Shown: positions 53,815 to 63,389, counted from the stretch's first letter. The stretch: DNA of 64,000 nucleotides from Mycolicibacterium llatzerense (GCF_000878195.1 NZ_JXST01000009.1:62001-126000); one strand, 5' to 3'. Translations and numbers: made by a program. The notes: generated by a model from the letters alone, not told the origin.

Positions 53815-54772
53815 CCACCACTTTGCCTTTGGCGGAACGGTTTTCCAGCGATGCGATGGCGTCCGCGGCCCGCTCCAGCGGATACACCTCGGGCGCCGGC
53901 GGGACCACCGCGCCGGACGCCAGCAGCGGCTCCAGCTCGGCCCACTGTTCGGCGAGATAGCCGGGGTGGGTCATGGCCCACGCGCCCCAGCCGACACCCA
54001 CCGCGTCGACGTTGTTGAGCAGTAGTCGATTGACCTTGACTGTCGGGATATCGCCGCCGGTGAATCCCACGACCAGCAGCCGGCCACCCGGTGCCAGCGA
54101 TCGAAGGGAGTCGGTGAACCGGTCGCCGCCCACCGGGTCCAGGATCAGATCGACGCCCCGCCCGCCGGTCAGCTCGCGCACCGAGTCCTTGAAGCCGTCG
54201 GCCAGCACGACATCGGAAGCACCTGCAGCGCGCGCGATTTCGGCCTTGTCCTCGGAGCTCACCACCGCGATGGTGCGGGCTGCCCCGAACGCCGGGGCCA
54301 GCCGCAGGGTCGATGTGCCGATGCCGCCGGCGGCGCCGTGGACCAGCACCGTCTCGCCGGGTGCCAGGCGGCCGCGGGTGCGCAGCGCGCAGTGCACCGT
54401 CAGGTCGTTGAACAGCAATCCGGCGCCGGCCTCGAACGACACCGTGTCTGGCAGCTTGAAGACCCGATCAGCCGGTAGTGCAACGACTTCGGCCATGGCA
54501 CCGGACAGCATGGTCAATGCGGCCACCCGGTCCCCGGCTGCCACATGCGCGCCCTCGGGCGCGCTGCGCACCACACCCGCGAGCTCGGCGCCGGGGGTGT
54601 AGGGCAGTTCGGGCTTGTGCTGATAGAGACCGCGGGACTGCAGCGCGTCGGGGAAGGCGACACCGGCCGCGTGCACCTCGATCACCACGGCGCCGGCGGC
54701 GTCGGGTTCGGGAATCTCGTTCAGTTCGGCTGCTGACGGGCCGTCCAACCGGGCGATCTGTATGGCGCGCAT
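53801..54772 (-). CDS. NADPH:quinone oxidoreductase-like medium-chain dehydrogenase
   Basis: A 323-residue zinc-free MDR protein of the quinone oxidoreductase type. It opens MRAIQIARLDGPSAAELNEIPEP, has no catalytic zinc ligands, and carries the NADPH site VLVHGAAGGIGTSTLRLA (about residues 141-158) and a VSSEDKAEIARAAGA specificity loop. The family reduces quinones or enones. It is divergent from a zinc alcohol dehydrogenase with 45 bases between the starts and converges on the CocE gene. Confidence 0.9.
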   Translation of the reverse strand: MRAIQIARLDGPSAAELNEIPEPDAAGAVVIEVHAAGVAFPDALQSRGLYQHKPELPYTPGAELAGVVRSAPEGAHVAAGDRVAALTMLSGAMAEVVALPADRVFKLPDTVSFEAGAGLLFNDLTVHCALRTRGRLAPGETVLVHGAAGGIGTSTLRLAPAFGAARTIAVVSSEDKAEIARAAGASDVVLADGFKDSVRELTGGRGVDLILDPVGGDRFTDSLRSLAPGGRLLVVGFTGGDIPTVKVNRLLLNNVDAVGVGWGAWAMTHPGYLAEQWAELEPLLASGAVVPPAPEVYPLERAADAIASLENRSAKGKVVVRVR

Positions 54773-54817
54773 GGTGTCCTCAATTCGTCGCAGGATGTCA
54801 CCATCTAACATCCCGGC

Positions 54818-55909
54818 ATGATCGATGCACGTGCCGCGGTATTGCTTCGCCCGGGTTCGGCCCCCGAACTGGCCGACGTCCAGATTCGCGAGCCGCAGGG
54901 CAACGAGGTGCTGGTCGGCATCAATGCGGTCGGCATCTGCCATACCGACATCAGCACGGCAGCACGCTGGCCGGAGAAGCGATTGCCCATGGTGTTCGGC
55001 CATGAAGGCGCCGGCACCGTCCTGGCCGCCGGCCCCGACGCCCGCATCGACGTCGGCCGGCAGGTTGTCCTGACGTTCGCCAGCTGCTCGCAGTGCGCCG
55101 CATGCGCGTCCGACACGCCCGCATACTGCGACAACGCCACCCGCCTGAACATGGCGGGCGACCGCGGTGACGAGACGAGCGCGCTGCGGCTGGACGGTCG
55201 CCCGGTTCGCGGTGGATTTTTCGGGCAGTCCAGCTTCGCCACCCACGCGCTGGCCAACACGTCCAATGTCGTGGTCCTGCCGGACGGTATCGACGCACAG
55301 CTGGCGGCGCCGCTGGCCTGCAGTGTGCAGACCGGGGTCGGTGCGGTGCTGAACACGTTGGCCGCGGGACCGGCCGACGCGCTGGTCGTGTGGGGCGCGG
55401 GCGCGGTGGGTCTGTCGGCGGTGATGGGTGCCCGGATCGCCGGGTGCCGCGCGATCATCGCCGTCGACCCGATTACCGAACGGCGTTCGCTGGCAATCGA
55501 ATTGGGCGCCACTGGGGCCGTCGACTCGGCTTCGGAGACCCTGCCGGCCGAGATCATGGAACTCACCGGCGGTGGAGCGACCCTGGCCGTCGACACCACC
55601 GCGCGCGGTGACGTCATCAGCACCGCGCTGACGCTGCTGCGCAAGTGCGGCAGTCTCGCGCTCGTCGGGCTGGGCGCGCTGACCGCAGAGCTGCCCGTCG
55701 GTCTGATCCTGGCCAACGGGCTGCGGGTGCAGGGCGTCATCGAAGGCGACAGCGAGCCGCACAGCTTCATCCCACGGCTGGCCGGGCACGTCCTTCGGGG
55801 CGAGTTGCCCGTCGACAAACTGGTACGGACATACGAGTTCGACCGCTTCGCCGACGCCTGGTCGGACGCCGCGGCCGGTCGCGCAGTCAAACCTGTGCTG
55901 GTTGTTTAG
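54818..55909 (+). CDS. zinc-dependent alcohol dehydrogenase (medium-chain)
   Basis: A 363-residue MDR alcohol dehydrogenase. The catalytic zinc ligands are in VGICHTDIS (about residue 41), FGHEGAG (about 63) and ACSVQTG. The structural zinc site is CSQCAACASDTPAYC (about 90-104), and the NAD site is VVWGAGAVGLSAVMGA. Length and motifs resemble aryl/benzyl alcohol dehydrogenases of class III type. It would oxidise a primary alcohol to an aldehyde, which the aldehyde dehydrogenase upstream could then handle (inference). It is followed by an alpha/beta hydrolase gene after about 60 bases with a hairpin between them. Confidence 0.92.
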   Translation: MIDARAAVLLRPGSAPELADVQIREPQGNEVLVGINAVGICHTDISTAARWPEKRLPMVFGHEGAGTVLAAGPDARIDVGRQVVLTFASCSQCAACASDTPAYCDNATRLNMAGDRGDETSALRLDGRPVRGGFFGQSSFATHALANTSNVVVLPDGIDAQLAAPLACSVQTGVGAVLNTLAAGPADALVVWGAGAVGLSAVMGARIAGCRAIIAVDPITERRSLAIELGATGAVDSASETLPAEIMELTGGGATLAVDTTARGDVISTALTLLRKCGSLALVGLGALTAELPVGLILANGLRVQGVIEGDSEPHSFIPRLAGHVLRGELPVDKLVRTYEFDRFADAWSDAAAGRAVKPVLVV

Positions 55910-55917
55910 GTAGGCTC

Positions 55918-55941
55918 GCCGGTACGGGATGTCCCGCCGGC
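55918..55941 (+). terminator. imperfect hairpin between alcohol dehydrogenase and hydrolase genes
   Basis: GCCGG-TAC-GGGA (55918-55929) pairs with TCCC-G-CCGGC (55932-55941) except for a bulge. There is no T run, so it may be a weak terminator or just a GC-rich stem. Confidence 0.35.
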
Positions 55942-55968
55942 AACGTCGCCGAACCCGAATGGAGCAGT

Positions 55969-56925
55969 ATGACCGTCTTCAATCAGCCCCAATTGGTCAA
56001 ACCGGGACGTCCCGCAGCCCTGCCACCAGGCCGTTCGCTGGAGATCGCAGCGGTCGACGGCACCCGACTGCACGCCGAGGTGTTCGGTCCTGAGCATGGG
56101 CAGCCGATCGTCTTCGCCCACGGCATCACCTGCGCCATCGGCGTATGGGGTAACCAGATCGCTGACCTGGCGTCCGATTACCGCGTAATCGCCTACGACC
56201 ACCGCGGGCACGGGCAGAGCGCAGCTCCCAAAGGCCGCCACAAGTACAACCTTGACTTTCTCGCGGCCGACCTCGATGCGGTGTTGAGCGCGACCCTCAG
56301 GCCAGGGGAGCGGGCCGTCATCGCCGGGCATTCGATGGGCGGCATCGCCATCACGTCCTGGGCGCAGCGCTACCCGCAGCGCGTCACCGAGTGTGCGGAC
56401 GCCGTCGCCCTGATCAACACCACCACCGGGGACCTGCTGAAGCTGGTCCAACTGGCGCAGGTCCCGAACTCATTGGCGAAATCCCGGGCCTATGCGGCCG
56501 GCCGCATTCTCAAGACCTTCGGCGGGGCCCCGTTGGTGCCGGGTTCACGCAAGGCAGCGCGCCAGTTCGTCGCCATGATCGCGGTCGGTCGTGACGCCGA
56601 CCCTGCGGTCGCCGACTACGTCTACGAACTGTTCATGGGCACGTCTGCCGCCGGCCGCAGCGGGTGGGTCAACGCGCTGGTGGACAACCTCGATGCTCAT
56701 CACATCGGCCTCGACAGCCTGACGGTGCCGGCGCTGGTCATCGGCAGCACCAAGGACCGGCTGTTGCCCATCGCGGCGTCCCGCCGGATCGCCAGGAGCG
56801 TGCCGAATCTCTGGTCGTTCGTCGAATTGGGTGGCGGACACTGCGCGAACCTGGAGCGTCCCGACGAGGTCAATCAGCATTTGCGGGCGCTGCTTGTCGG
56901 GTCGGCCCACAGCTCGACGGCCTAG
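55969..56925 (+). CDS. alpha/beta hydrolase
   Basis: A 318-residue alpha/beta-fold hydrolase. The oxyanion-hole HGITCA precedes YDHRGHGQS, the nucleophile elbow is AGHSMGGIA (about residue 124), the acid is in GSTKDRLLP (about 263) and the histidine in GGGHCANLE (about 290). The substrate is unknown; similar mycobacterial enzymes cleave lipid esters. The ATG at 55969 has GGAGCA upstream. It lies between an alcohol dehydrogenase and an EthA-like monooxygenase, which together suggest alcohol, ketone, ester and acid steps. Confidence 0.9.
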   Translation: MTVFNQPQLVKPGRPAALPPGRSLEIAAVDGTRLHAEVFGPEHGQPIVFAHGITCAIGVWGNQIADLASDYRVIAYDHRGHGQSAAPKGRHKYNLDFLAADLDAVLSATLRPGERAVIAGHSMGGIAITSWAQRYPQRVTECADAVALINTTTGDLLKLVQLAQVPNSLAKSRAYAAGRILKTFGGAPLVPGSRKAARQFVAMIAVGRDADPAVADYVYELFMGTSAAGRSGWVNALVDNLDAHHIGLDSLTVPALVIGSTKDRLLPIAASRRIARSVPNLWSFVELGGGHCANLERPDEVNQHLRALLVGSAHSSTA

Positions 56926-56980
56926 GACCGTGATGTCCTAAGGTGAAACCGGCGGTACCGGATTTGATCAAGGGAGATTC

Positions 56981-58450
56981 ATGACGGGCAGCGACGGCGA
57001 GTTCCTCGATGTGTTGATCATCGGCGCCGGTATCTCCGGCATCGGTGCCGCGTACCGGCTGCACCAACGCAACCCGCAGCTGAAGTACGCGATCCTCGAG
57101 CGGCGGACGCGCATCGGCGGCACCTGGGATCTGTTCCGCTATCCAGGAATTCGTTCGGACAGCGACATCTTCACGCTGAGCTTCCCGTATCAGCCGTGGA
57201 CCAGACCGGAGAACATCGCCGACGGCGACCACATCCGCGAGTACCTGACCACCGCGGCGCACACCCATGGCATCGACCGTCACATCACCTTCAACACCCA
57301 TGTCCAGTCGGCCAATTGGGATTCGGAGACCGACACCTGGACGGTGCAGACCGTGCAAGACGGTGAAGCCAGGTCCTACCGTGCCCGATTCCTGTTCTGC
57401 GGCACCGGTTATTACAACTACGACCAGGGGTACACCCCTGATTTCCCCGGCATCGACAGCTTCACCGGCGAGGTCGTCCACCCGCAGTTCTGGCCGGAGT
57501 CACTGGATTACGCCGGCAAGAAGGTGGTGGTGATCGGCAGCGGCGCAACTGCCGTCAGCCTGGTACCCGCGATGGCGAAGACCGCCGCCAAGGTGACGAT
57601 GCTGCAGCGGTCGCCCACCTACCTGATGTCGCAGTGGCAGATCGACCCGATGGTCAACTTCATCCGGAAGCTGTTGCCGGGCAAGCTCGCCCACCGCATC
57701 GTGTGGTTCCGCAATGTGCTCATCGGGGTGCTCAGCTACAACCTGCTCCGCAAGTTCCCAAAGGGCGGGCGACGGCTCATCCGCAGCCGCGCCATGGCCG
57801 CCCTGCCGGACGGTTACCCCGTAGACGTGCACTTCAACCCGAAGTACGACCCATGGGATCAACGCCTCTGCGCCGTGCTCGACCGGGATATCTTCACGGC
57901 TATCAGCGAGGGTCGTGCAGAGGTCATCACCGACCACATCGATCACGTCGATGCGACCGGCATCGTGCTGAAATCCGGTGCGCGCGTTGATGCCGACATC
58001 ATCGTGACGGCGACGGGGCTGGAGTTGCAGGCCCTCGGCGGCATCTCCCTGGCAGTCGACGGTGACCCGATCACTCCGTCCGACCGGTTCGTCTACAAGG
58101 AGTTCCTGCTCGAGGACGTACCCAACATGGCCTGGTGCCTGGGCTACACGAATGCGTCATGGACCCTGCGTGCCGATATGACGGCGCGAGCATTCGCAAA
58201 GCTGGTGGAGTACATGGACACTCACGGCTACACCCACGCGTACCCGCATCTGGGCGCGGCACCGATGGCCGAGAAGAAGACCTTCGACCTCGACGCCGGC
58301 TACATCAACCGCAACCCCCACGCGCTGCCCAAGTCGGGTACCCATCGGCCGTGGCACGTGCGGCACAACTACGTGCTCGACGTCATCGACCACCGCTTCG
58401 ACCGCATCGAAGAGTCCATGGTCTTCGGCCGGGTGAGGCAGCGGGTCTGA
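56981..58450 (+). CDS. EthA-like flavin-containing (Baeyer-Villiger) monooxygenase
   Basis: A 489-residue class B flavoprotein monooxygenase, the same length as M. tuberculosis EthA. The FAD motif is IIGAGISGIGAA (about residues 13-24). GGTWDLFRYPGIRSDSD, CGTGYYNYDQGY, WPESLDYAGKKVVVIGSGATAV and TMLQRSPTY are blocks shared with EthA. It converts ketones to esters and, in EthA, oxidises thioamide prodrugs such as ethionamide. AAGGGAGA precedes the ATG. No EthR-like TetR gene is adjacent. The upstream alpha/beta hydrolase could cleave the ester product. Confidence 0.9.
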   Translation: MTGSDGEFLDVLIIGAGISGIGAAYRLHQRNPQLKYAILERRTRIGGTWDLFRYPGIRSDSDIFTLSFPYQPWTRPENIADGDHIREYLTTAAHTHGIDRHITFNTHVQSANWDSETDTWTVQTVQDGEARSYRARFLFCGTGYYNYDQGYTPDFPGIDSFTGEVVHPQFWPESLDYAGKKVVVIGSGATAVSLVPAMAKTAAKVTMLQRSPTYLMSQWQIDPMVNFIRKLLPGKLAHRIVWFRNVLIGVLSYNLLRKFPKGGRRLIRSRAMAALPDGYPVDVHFNPKYDPWDQRLCAVLDRDIFTAISEGRAEVITDHIDHVDATGIVLKSGARVDADIIVTATGLELQALGGISLAVDGDPITPSDRFVYKEFLLEDVPNMAWCLGYTNASWTLRADMTARAFAKLVEYMDTHGYTHAYPHLGAAPMAEKKTFDLDAGYINRNPHALPKSGTHRPWHVRHNYVLDVIDHRFDRIEESMVFGRVRQRV

Positions 58451-58460
58451 CCTGTCCTGA

Positions 58461-58799
58461 TCAGGATTCCCCGGGCTCGGTGAGTCTGCCCGGGGCGGCC
58501 AGCCGCCAGGAGTCGAGGAGAATGTCGGTCAATTCCTGGACATCATCGAGGGCATCGAGCCGAACCCGAACCCAGGACGACGCCGCCTCGTGCCGCGGCA
58601 CCCAGAATTTGTGTGGTTCTGCGGCGATCAACTCTTCGCGGTCAAATCTGGGGCAGCGCACCGCGAAAGAGGTCTCATCGTCGGGCACGGTGACGAACAT
58701 CTTGCGCGCCACGTCGAACGTCGGATGACCCCAACGCTCCTTCTCGGTGGTCTCGGGGAGGGACAGCGCGATGCGGCGCACATCGTCGGCGTCGAGCAC
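58461..58799 (-). CDS. MmcQ/YjbR family protein
   Basis: A 112-residue protein opening MLDADDVRRIALSLPETTE and containing GHPTFDVARKMFVTV and EPHKFWVPRHEAASSWVRVRL, the YjbR/MmcQ pattern with its CyaY-like alpha/beta fold. The function is unknown, though a DNA-binding role has been suggested for the family. The GTG start is at 58799. It stands alone on the minus strand, with 82 bases to the LysR gene. Confidence 0.88.
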   Translation of the reverse strand: MLDADDVRRIALSLPETTEKERWGHPTFDVARKMFVTVPDDETSFAVRCPRFDREELIAAEPHKFWVPRHEAASSWVRVRLDALDDVQELTDILLDSWRLAAPGRLTEPGES

Positions 58800-58881
58800 G
58801 GTATCGAACCTTCCGGGGCCACCTTGGTGAAATCTGATCGTCGAGGCAGCCTACCGCCGTGCGGTGACAGGTACTCAGGGG

Positions 58882-59793
58882 CTACGAGAGCACAGCGGCG
58901 AGCTGTTCCACGATCGCCTCGATCTCGGCCCGGTTGCTCAACCGGTCCGGTGCCCACGCAAGTGCGATTTTGGCCGGCGCCCAAGTACTTTCGTCGATCG
59001 GGATCAGCTTGAACTCGGGCGGCGAGAAGATTCGGCCGAGCGTCGAGGCCGGCGCGTAGCTGACCAGCGCGACGAGATACCTGTTGAACACGTGACTGGC
59101 CATCTCGAGTTCGCCGCCCAACTGGCTGACGGCCCGCACGATACGCGTGACGCCCCGCGCGTTGAGGCCCCGCGTCATCTGCGCCAGCACGACGGGATTG
59201 GGCCGCGCGAAGTCGATCACCACGTCGCGGTCCCGCAGGTCCTCGATCGCGATGATGTCATTTGCGGCCAACGGATCGTCGAACCGCACCGCGGCCGCGC
59301 CCGGATAGGTGGCCACCACCCGGTGCCGGATGCGTTTGTCAGCGGACGGCAGGTGGATCAGGCCCAGCTCGAGATGCCCGGAAACCAGTTTGGCGATGAC
59401 CTCGGCCGCTGACCCGGGCACGCTGAACTCGGTGGGCATCGCCAGGCCGGCCACCGCCCGCTCGAACCTGGCCGTGAAGTCCGACGGTGCATAAGCGGTC
59501 GCCCCGATACGAATCGGGTTGCTGGCCTGTGTGATTCGAGACGCGGTGGACTTCAGCTCCTCGACCCGCCGCAGGATGTCGCGTGCCGGTTCCAGCAGCT
59601 GTGCCCCCAACGGCGTCAGACGGACTTCGTGGTACGTCCGCTCGAACAGCTCGCCGCCCAATTCCCGCTCCAGCAGTTTGATCTGCTTACTGAGCGGAGG
59701 AGGGGTGATCATCAACCGGTCGGCGGCGCGTTTGAAGTGCAGCTCTTCTGCGACAGCGACGAAGTAGCGAAGCCGGGTGAAATCGATTTCCAT
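58882..59793 (-). CDS. LysR family regulator
   Basis: A 303-residue LysR regulator. The helix-turn-helix is HFKRAADRLMITPPPLSKQIKLLERELG (about residues 19-46), the PPPLSKQIK form being common in CatR/BenM-like members. The effector domain starts RIGATAYAPSDF. Its ATG lies 11 bases after the CoA-transferase stop on the same strand, so it is probably co-transcribed as the last gene of that operon, unlike the usual divergent LysR arrangement. Confidence 0.9.
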   Translation of the reverse strand: MEIDFTRLRYFVAVAEELHFKRAADRLMITPPPLSKQIKLLERELGGELFERTYHEVRLTPLGAQLLEPARDILRRVEELKSTASRITQASNPIRIGATAYAPSDFTARFERAVAGLAMPTEFSVPGSAAEVIAKLVSGHLELGLIHLPSADKRIRHRVVATYPGAAAVRFDDPLAANDIIAIEDLRDRDVVIDFARPNPVVLAQMTRGLNARGVTRIVRAVSQLGGELEMASHVFNRYLVALVSYAPASTLGRIFSPPEFKLIPIDESTWAPAKIALAWAPDRLSNRAEIEAIVEQLAAVLS

Positions 59794-59804
59794 GCGGGTG
59801 TCGG

Positions 59805-62189
59805 TTACCGTCCCGAATGTGCCGCTGCCGCAGGTACTTCGAGAACGCCCCGCGCGATCAGTTCTTCGATCTTGTCGTCGTCCAAGCCGAGGAGTTCGGC
59901 TGCGACCTCGCGGGTCTGCTCCCCGAGCAGGGGCGCCTGCCCCAGCAGGGGATCGGGGATGAGGTCAGCGTGGATTTGCACGTTCTCCATCATGAACGGT
60001 GCGGCCCCGTGCGGATGCAGTTCCTCGCGGAACGCCCGGCGCTCCACGTAGTAGTCCCAGGTGGGGACCTCCACGGCGTGCAGGACAGCCCCCGCCGGGA
60101 CGCCTGCTGCCTGCAGTCGCGCCATCGCGTCCGCCGGTGTGCGCCGGGACGTCCACGCACTGAGTGCCTCATCGAGCCGCGCGCGCTGGCGGTGCCGCCC
60201 GGCCGGGGAACGGAGCTCTACGTCGGCGCCGAGGTCGGGCCGGTCGATCACCGCGCACAACGCCGACCAGTCGGCGTTGTCGCGGACCGTCACCGCGATC
60301 CAGGTGTCGTCGCCGGCGCCGGGAAATACGCCCCAGGGTGCGTCGTGAGCCGGCTGGTCGTCGGGAGCATGACCGCGGTTCGTGAGCACCTCGGCGGCGA
60401 TGTCGTCGGCCAGGTGACTGAGCATCACCTCCGCTTGCGCGATGCTCGCCGATCCACCGCGACCGCTGCGTTCGCGGCGCAGCAACAGCGCGACCGCACT
60501 CAACGCGCCGATCCGCGCGGCCACGTGGTCGGGGTACACCGTGACGGTGTCGCAGAAGGCATCAGGGTCATCCGGGTATGTCCACAACTTGGTGAAGCCC
60601 GCCGCGGCGCGAACCAACGGTCCGTAGCCGAGTCGTTTCGCCCACGGTCCGGTGGGTCCGTACGCCGAGCTGTCGACGACCACGATGCCCGGATTGATCT
60701 GCTGCAGCGCGGCGAAGTCCATGCCGAGTGCAGCTGCCACACCGGGTTTGAAGTTGCTCAGGACGACGTCCGACTGCGCTACGAGCTGATGGGCCAGTGC
60801 CCGGCCTCCGTCGGACCGGAGATCGATGCCGATCGACCGCTTGTTCCGGTGGCCGGCCGCATAGGCCTGCGTCATGCGAGTGAGGCTGATGCGCAGCCCG
60901 TCTGGGAAGGCGGAGTTCTCGATCTTGACGACGTCGGCACCGAGGTCGGCGAACAAACGGCCGGTGTCGCTGCCGACCACGATGACGCCGAGGTCCAATA
61001 CGCGCAGACCCTCCAGCGGGAGTCCGAGACCGGCGCGGTCGCGCGCGGTGAGCATGGGGGCGTCGCGGAGCCGCTGGTGTTGCGATGTGTCGAAGTTGAG
61101 GCTGCTGGCCCGGTACCCGTCGACCTCGACGACGCCGACCGGCACCGGTGCCGTCAGGCCGGGGGAGAGCTCCGCCTCGCGGAAGAATCCGCGTGCGGCA
61201 ACCTGTTCCGTGGACAGCGCCTCGGCCAAGCTCAGCACCGCGGCCGTCGGCACACCGTGCCGTTGTCCCGCGAGCTCGAGATCCGCGCGCGTCTTGTCCG
61301 AACAGAATTGCTCGATGGCCCCGAACAACGTCGCGGACGCGAAGCGCTCGCGGAGGCTGTTGAACTTCGGGTCGGCGAACTCCTCCGGGCGCCCCATCCA
61401 CTCGAACATGCCCTGCCACTGGCGTTTTGCCAACACACACATGCGGACGTGGCCGTCCTTGCATTTGATGATCGGATAGCGCTGCTGCTCGGCGACCCAG
61501 TCCCGCTGCTGTTCGCTGATGGGCACGCCCGCCGCCGCGCTGCCTGCCGTCCCGAACGGCGGATCGAGGGTCTGCATCGCCCCCTCCAGCACGGAGAAAT
61601 CGATGAGATCGCCTGTGCCCGTGCGCAACCGATCCAGAAACACACACAGTGTGAAGAAGGCGGCCTGAGCTGCGGCGACGTGATAGGGCAGGTCCGCACT
61701 CGGTGGCACCAGCGGTGCCTGGCCCGGAATGCCCGACCGGGACAGCTCACTGGTCAACGCATGCAGCACCGGTGTGGTGGCTTGCCAGTTGCCATAGCGC
61801 GTATCGCGGCCGAAGTCACTGATGGACAGGATGACCAGCGACGGATGGTCAGCGTGAATCTGCTTGACCGCCAAGGACTCTTCGGCTGCAGACCCAGGAG
61901 GCGTGTTCTCGATGAGGATGTCAGCGGCGGCCAACATCGTCACCCATGACCGCTGGCCGGCCGGTGTCGACGTATCGATCTCGACCGTGGGGACGCCGTG
62001 GCGGTTGATGGCGGTACCGATCGGCACTCCGTCGATGTTCGGTCCGACAGTGTCGTCTGCGGTCACTCCGGCCAGGTTGACCGCGGTGACGTGGGCACCG
62101 AGGTCGGCCAGTAACCGGCCGACGGCGGTGATGGGTCCCGCCGTCAGATCGAGAATCTCGACCCCGGCCAGGGGCGGGTCGTAGGCCAT
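59805..62189 (-). CDS. double-domain family III (CaiB/BaiF) CoA-transferase
   Basis: A 794-residue protein made of two complete family III CoA-transferase domains, about residues 1-390 and 395-794. The first starts AGVEILDLTAGPITAVGRLLADLGA and carries the candidate aspartate in PPSADLPYHVAAA; the second starts EGLRVLDLGVIVVGSDTGRLFADLGA and carries it in VYPDHVAARIGA. Single-domain members are about 400 residues and dimerise, so this fusion may replace the dimer. It would move CoA between acids during activation of a fatty or steroid acid. ATG 62189 is preferred to TTG 62198, which overlaps the dehydrogenase stop. Confidence 0.9.
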   Translation of the reverse strand: MAYDPPLAGVEILDLTAGPITAVGRLLADLGAHVTAVNLAGVTADDTVGPNIDGVPIGTAINRHGVPTVEIDTSTPAGQRSWVTMLAAADILIENTPPGSAAEESLAVKQIHADHPSLVILSISDFGRDTRYGNWQATTPVLHALTSELSRSGIPGQAPLVPPSADLPYHVAAAQAAFFTLCVFLDRLRTGTGDLIDFSVLEGAMQTLDPPFGTAGSAAAGVPISEQQRDWVAEQQRYPIIKCKDGHVRMCVLAKRQWQGMFEWMGRPEEFADPKFNSLRERFASATLFGAIEQFCSDKTRADLELAGQRHGVPTAAVLSLAEALSTEQVAARGFFREAELSPGLTAPVPVGVVEVDGYRASSLNFDTSQHQRLRDAPMLTARDRAGLGLPLEGLRVLDLGVIVVGSDTGRLFADLGADVVKIENSAFPDGLRISLTRMTQAYAAGHRNKRSIGIDLRSDGGRALAHQLVAQSDVVLSNFKPGVAAALGMDFAALQQINPGIVVVDSSAYGPTGPWAKRLGYGPLVRAAAGFTKLWTYPDDPDAFCDTVTVYPDHVAARIGALSAVALLLRRERSGRGGSASIAQAEVMLSHLADDIAAEVLTNRGHAPDDQPAHDAPWGVFPGAGDDTWIAVTVRDNADWSALCAVIDRPDLGADVELRSPAGRHRQRARLDEALSAWTSRRTPADAMARLQAAGVPAGAVLHAVEVPTWDYYVERRAFREELHPHGAAPFMMENVQIHADLIPDPLLGQAPLLGEQTREVAAELLGLDDDKIEELIARGVLEVPAAAAHSGR

Positions 62190-62194
62190 GGTCG

Positions 62195-63388
62195 TCAACT
62201 GCGTCGCGCCTGGCGGAATGGGATGTCGCGATCGGTCTCGGGTTCCTTCGCCAGGCCCAATACGCGTTCGCCGATGATGGTGCGCTGAATCTGGTCGGTG
62301 CCACCGCCGATCGAGGTGAAGAACGCGTTGAGCGACAGAAAGTTCACGTCATCGGCCTCGGGGTTGTCGGGACCTGCCAACAGCGATTCGGTCCCGATGA
62401 TGTCGGTCTTCAACGCGGCCTCGGAGTGCAGGATTCGCGACATCGCGAGCTTGCCGAGGGACATGATCGAACTCGATGTGCCCTGGCTGGTGGCCGCCTT
62501 GGCGCGAAGATTGTTGAGCCGGTTGAGTTCCCGCAGCGCCAGCACATTCGCCAGCTTCTCCCGCAGCGCGGCGTCGTCGAGGCGTCCGTGCTCGCGAGCC
62601 AGCTCGACGAGGCTGTCGGCTTTCGACTTGTTGCGTGACCCGCGTCCGCCGTCACCCATGATGGACCGTTCGTAGGCGAGTGCGGTCTGCAATACTCGCC
62701 AGCCATTGCCCTCTCCGCCAATGAGATTCGCGTTGGGCACACTGGCGTCAGAGATGAACACCTCGTTGAAGTGCGCTTCGCCGGTGATCTGCACCAGCGG
62801 CCGTACCTCGATGCCCGGTTGGCGCATCGGGATGATGAAGTAGCTCATGCCCTTGTGCTTGGGCACATCCCAGTCGGTGCGTGCGATCAACAGGCCGTAC
62901 TCCGACGTCGCCGCACCAGAGGTCCACACCTTCTGGCCGTTGACCACCCAGCGGTCGCCGTCGCGCACCGCCGTGGTGCTCACCCCGGCCAGATCAGATC
63001 CGGCGCCGGGCTCGCTGTAGAGCAGGCAGGTGCGGGCCGCTCCGGTCAGAAAGTCGCGCAGCAGTTCGTGTTTCAGTTCGTCGGAACCGAACGCGAACAG
63101 CGTGTTGGCCGGGATGTTGTGCTTGTCCTGGCAGGCGCCGGGGGCCTTGACGGCGCGGAACTCCTGCTGGATCACCGCCGCGAGTTTGCTCGGGTACCCA
63201 CGGCCGAACCAATCGGCCGGATAGGTGGGAACGGCGTACCCGGCACCGAGAACCTTTTCGCGCCAGGCGATTTCCTCGGGTGAGCTGATCCAGGGATCGT
63301 CCGATGGCGGCAACGTGGTCCAGTTCTCGGCGAGCCAGCCGCGCACCTCGGTGCGTAGGTCGTCCGGGTTCGACGCGGTGGTGCTCAT
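62195..63388 (-). CDS. acyl-CoA dehydrogenase
   Basis: A 397-residue FadE-type dehydrogenase. The N-terminal part has PTYPADWFGRGYP, the middle LLYSEPGAGSDLAGVSTTA and WVVNGQKVWTSGA, and the C-terminal part ends GGTDQIQRTIIGERVLGLAKEP. It follows the partial dehydrogenase at the right edge by one base. Adjacent unlike FadE pairs in mycobacteria often form alpha2beta2 steroid or acyl-CoA dehydrogenases, so the two probably form one heteromeric enzyme. The ATG is at 63388. Confidence 0.92.
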   Translation of the reverse strand: MSTTASNPDDLRTEVRGWLAENWTTLPPSDDPWISSPEEIAWREKVLGAGYAVPTYPADWFGRGYPSKLAAVIQQEFRAVKAPGACQDKHNIPANTLFAFGSDELKHELLRDFLTGAARTCLLYSEPGAGSDLAGVSTTAVRDGDRWVVNGQKVWTSGAATSEYGLLIARTDWDVPKHKGMSYFIIPMRQPGIEVRPLVQITGEAHFNEVFISDASVPNANLIGGEGNGWRVLQTALAYERSIMGDGGRGSRNKSKADSLVELAREHGRLDDAALREKLANVLALRELNRLNNLRAKAATSQGTSSSIMSLGKLAMSRILHSEAALKTDIIGTESLLAGPDNPEADDVNFLSLNAFFTSIGGGTDQIQRTIIGERVLGLAKEPETDRDIPFRQARRS

Positions 63389-63389
63389 G

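Noticed and set aside
59817..61949. A 710-codon open frame on the plus strand
   Set aside because: It lies antisense to the double CoA-transferase gene, has the Arg/Gly/Val-rich make-up of a shadow frame in GC-rich DNA and no domain motifs.
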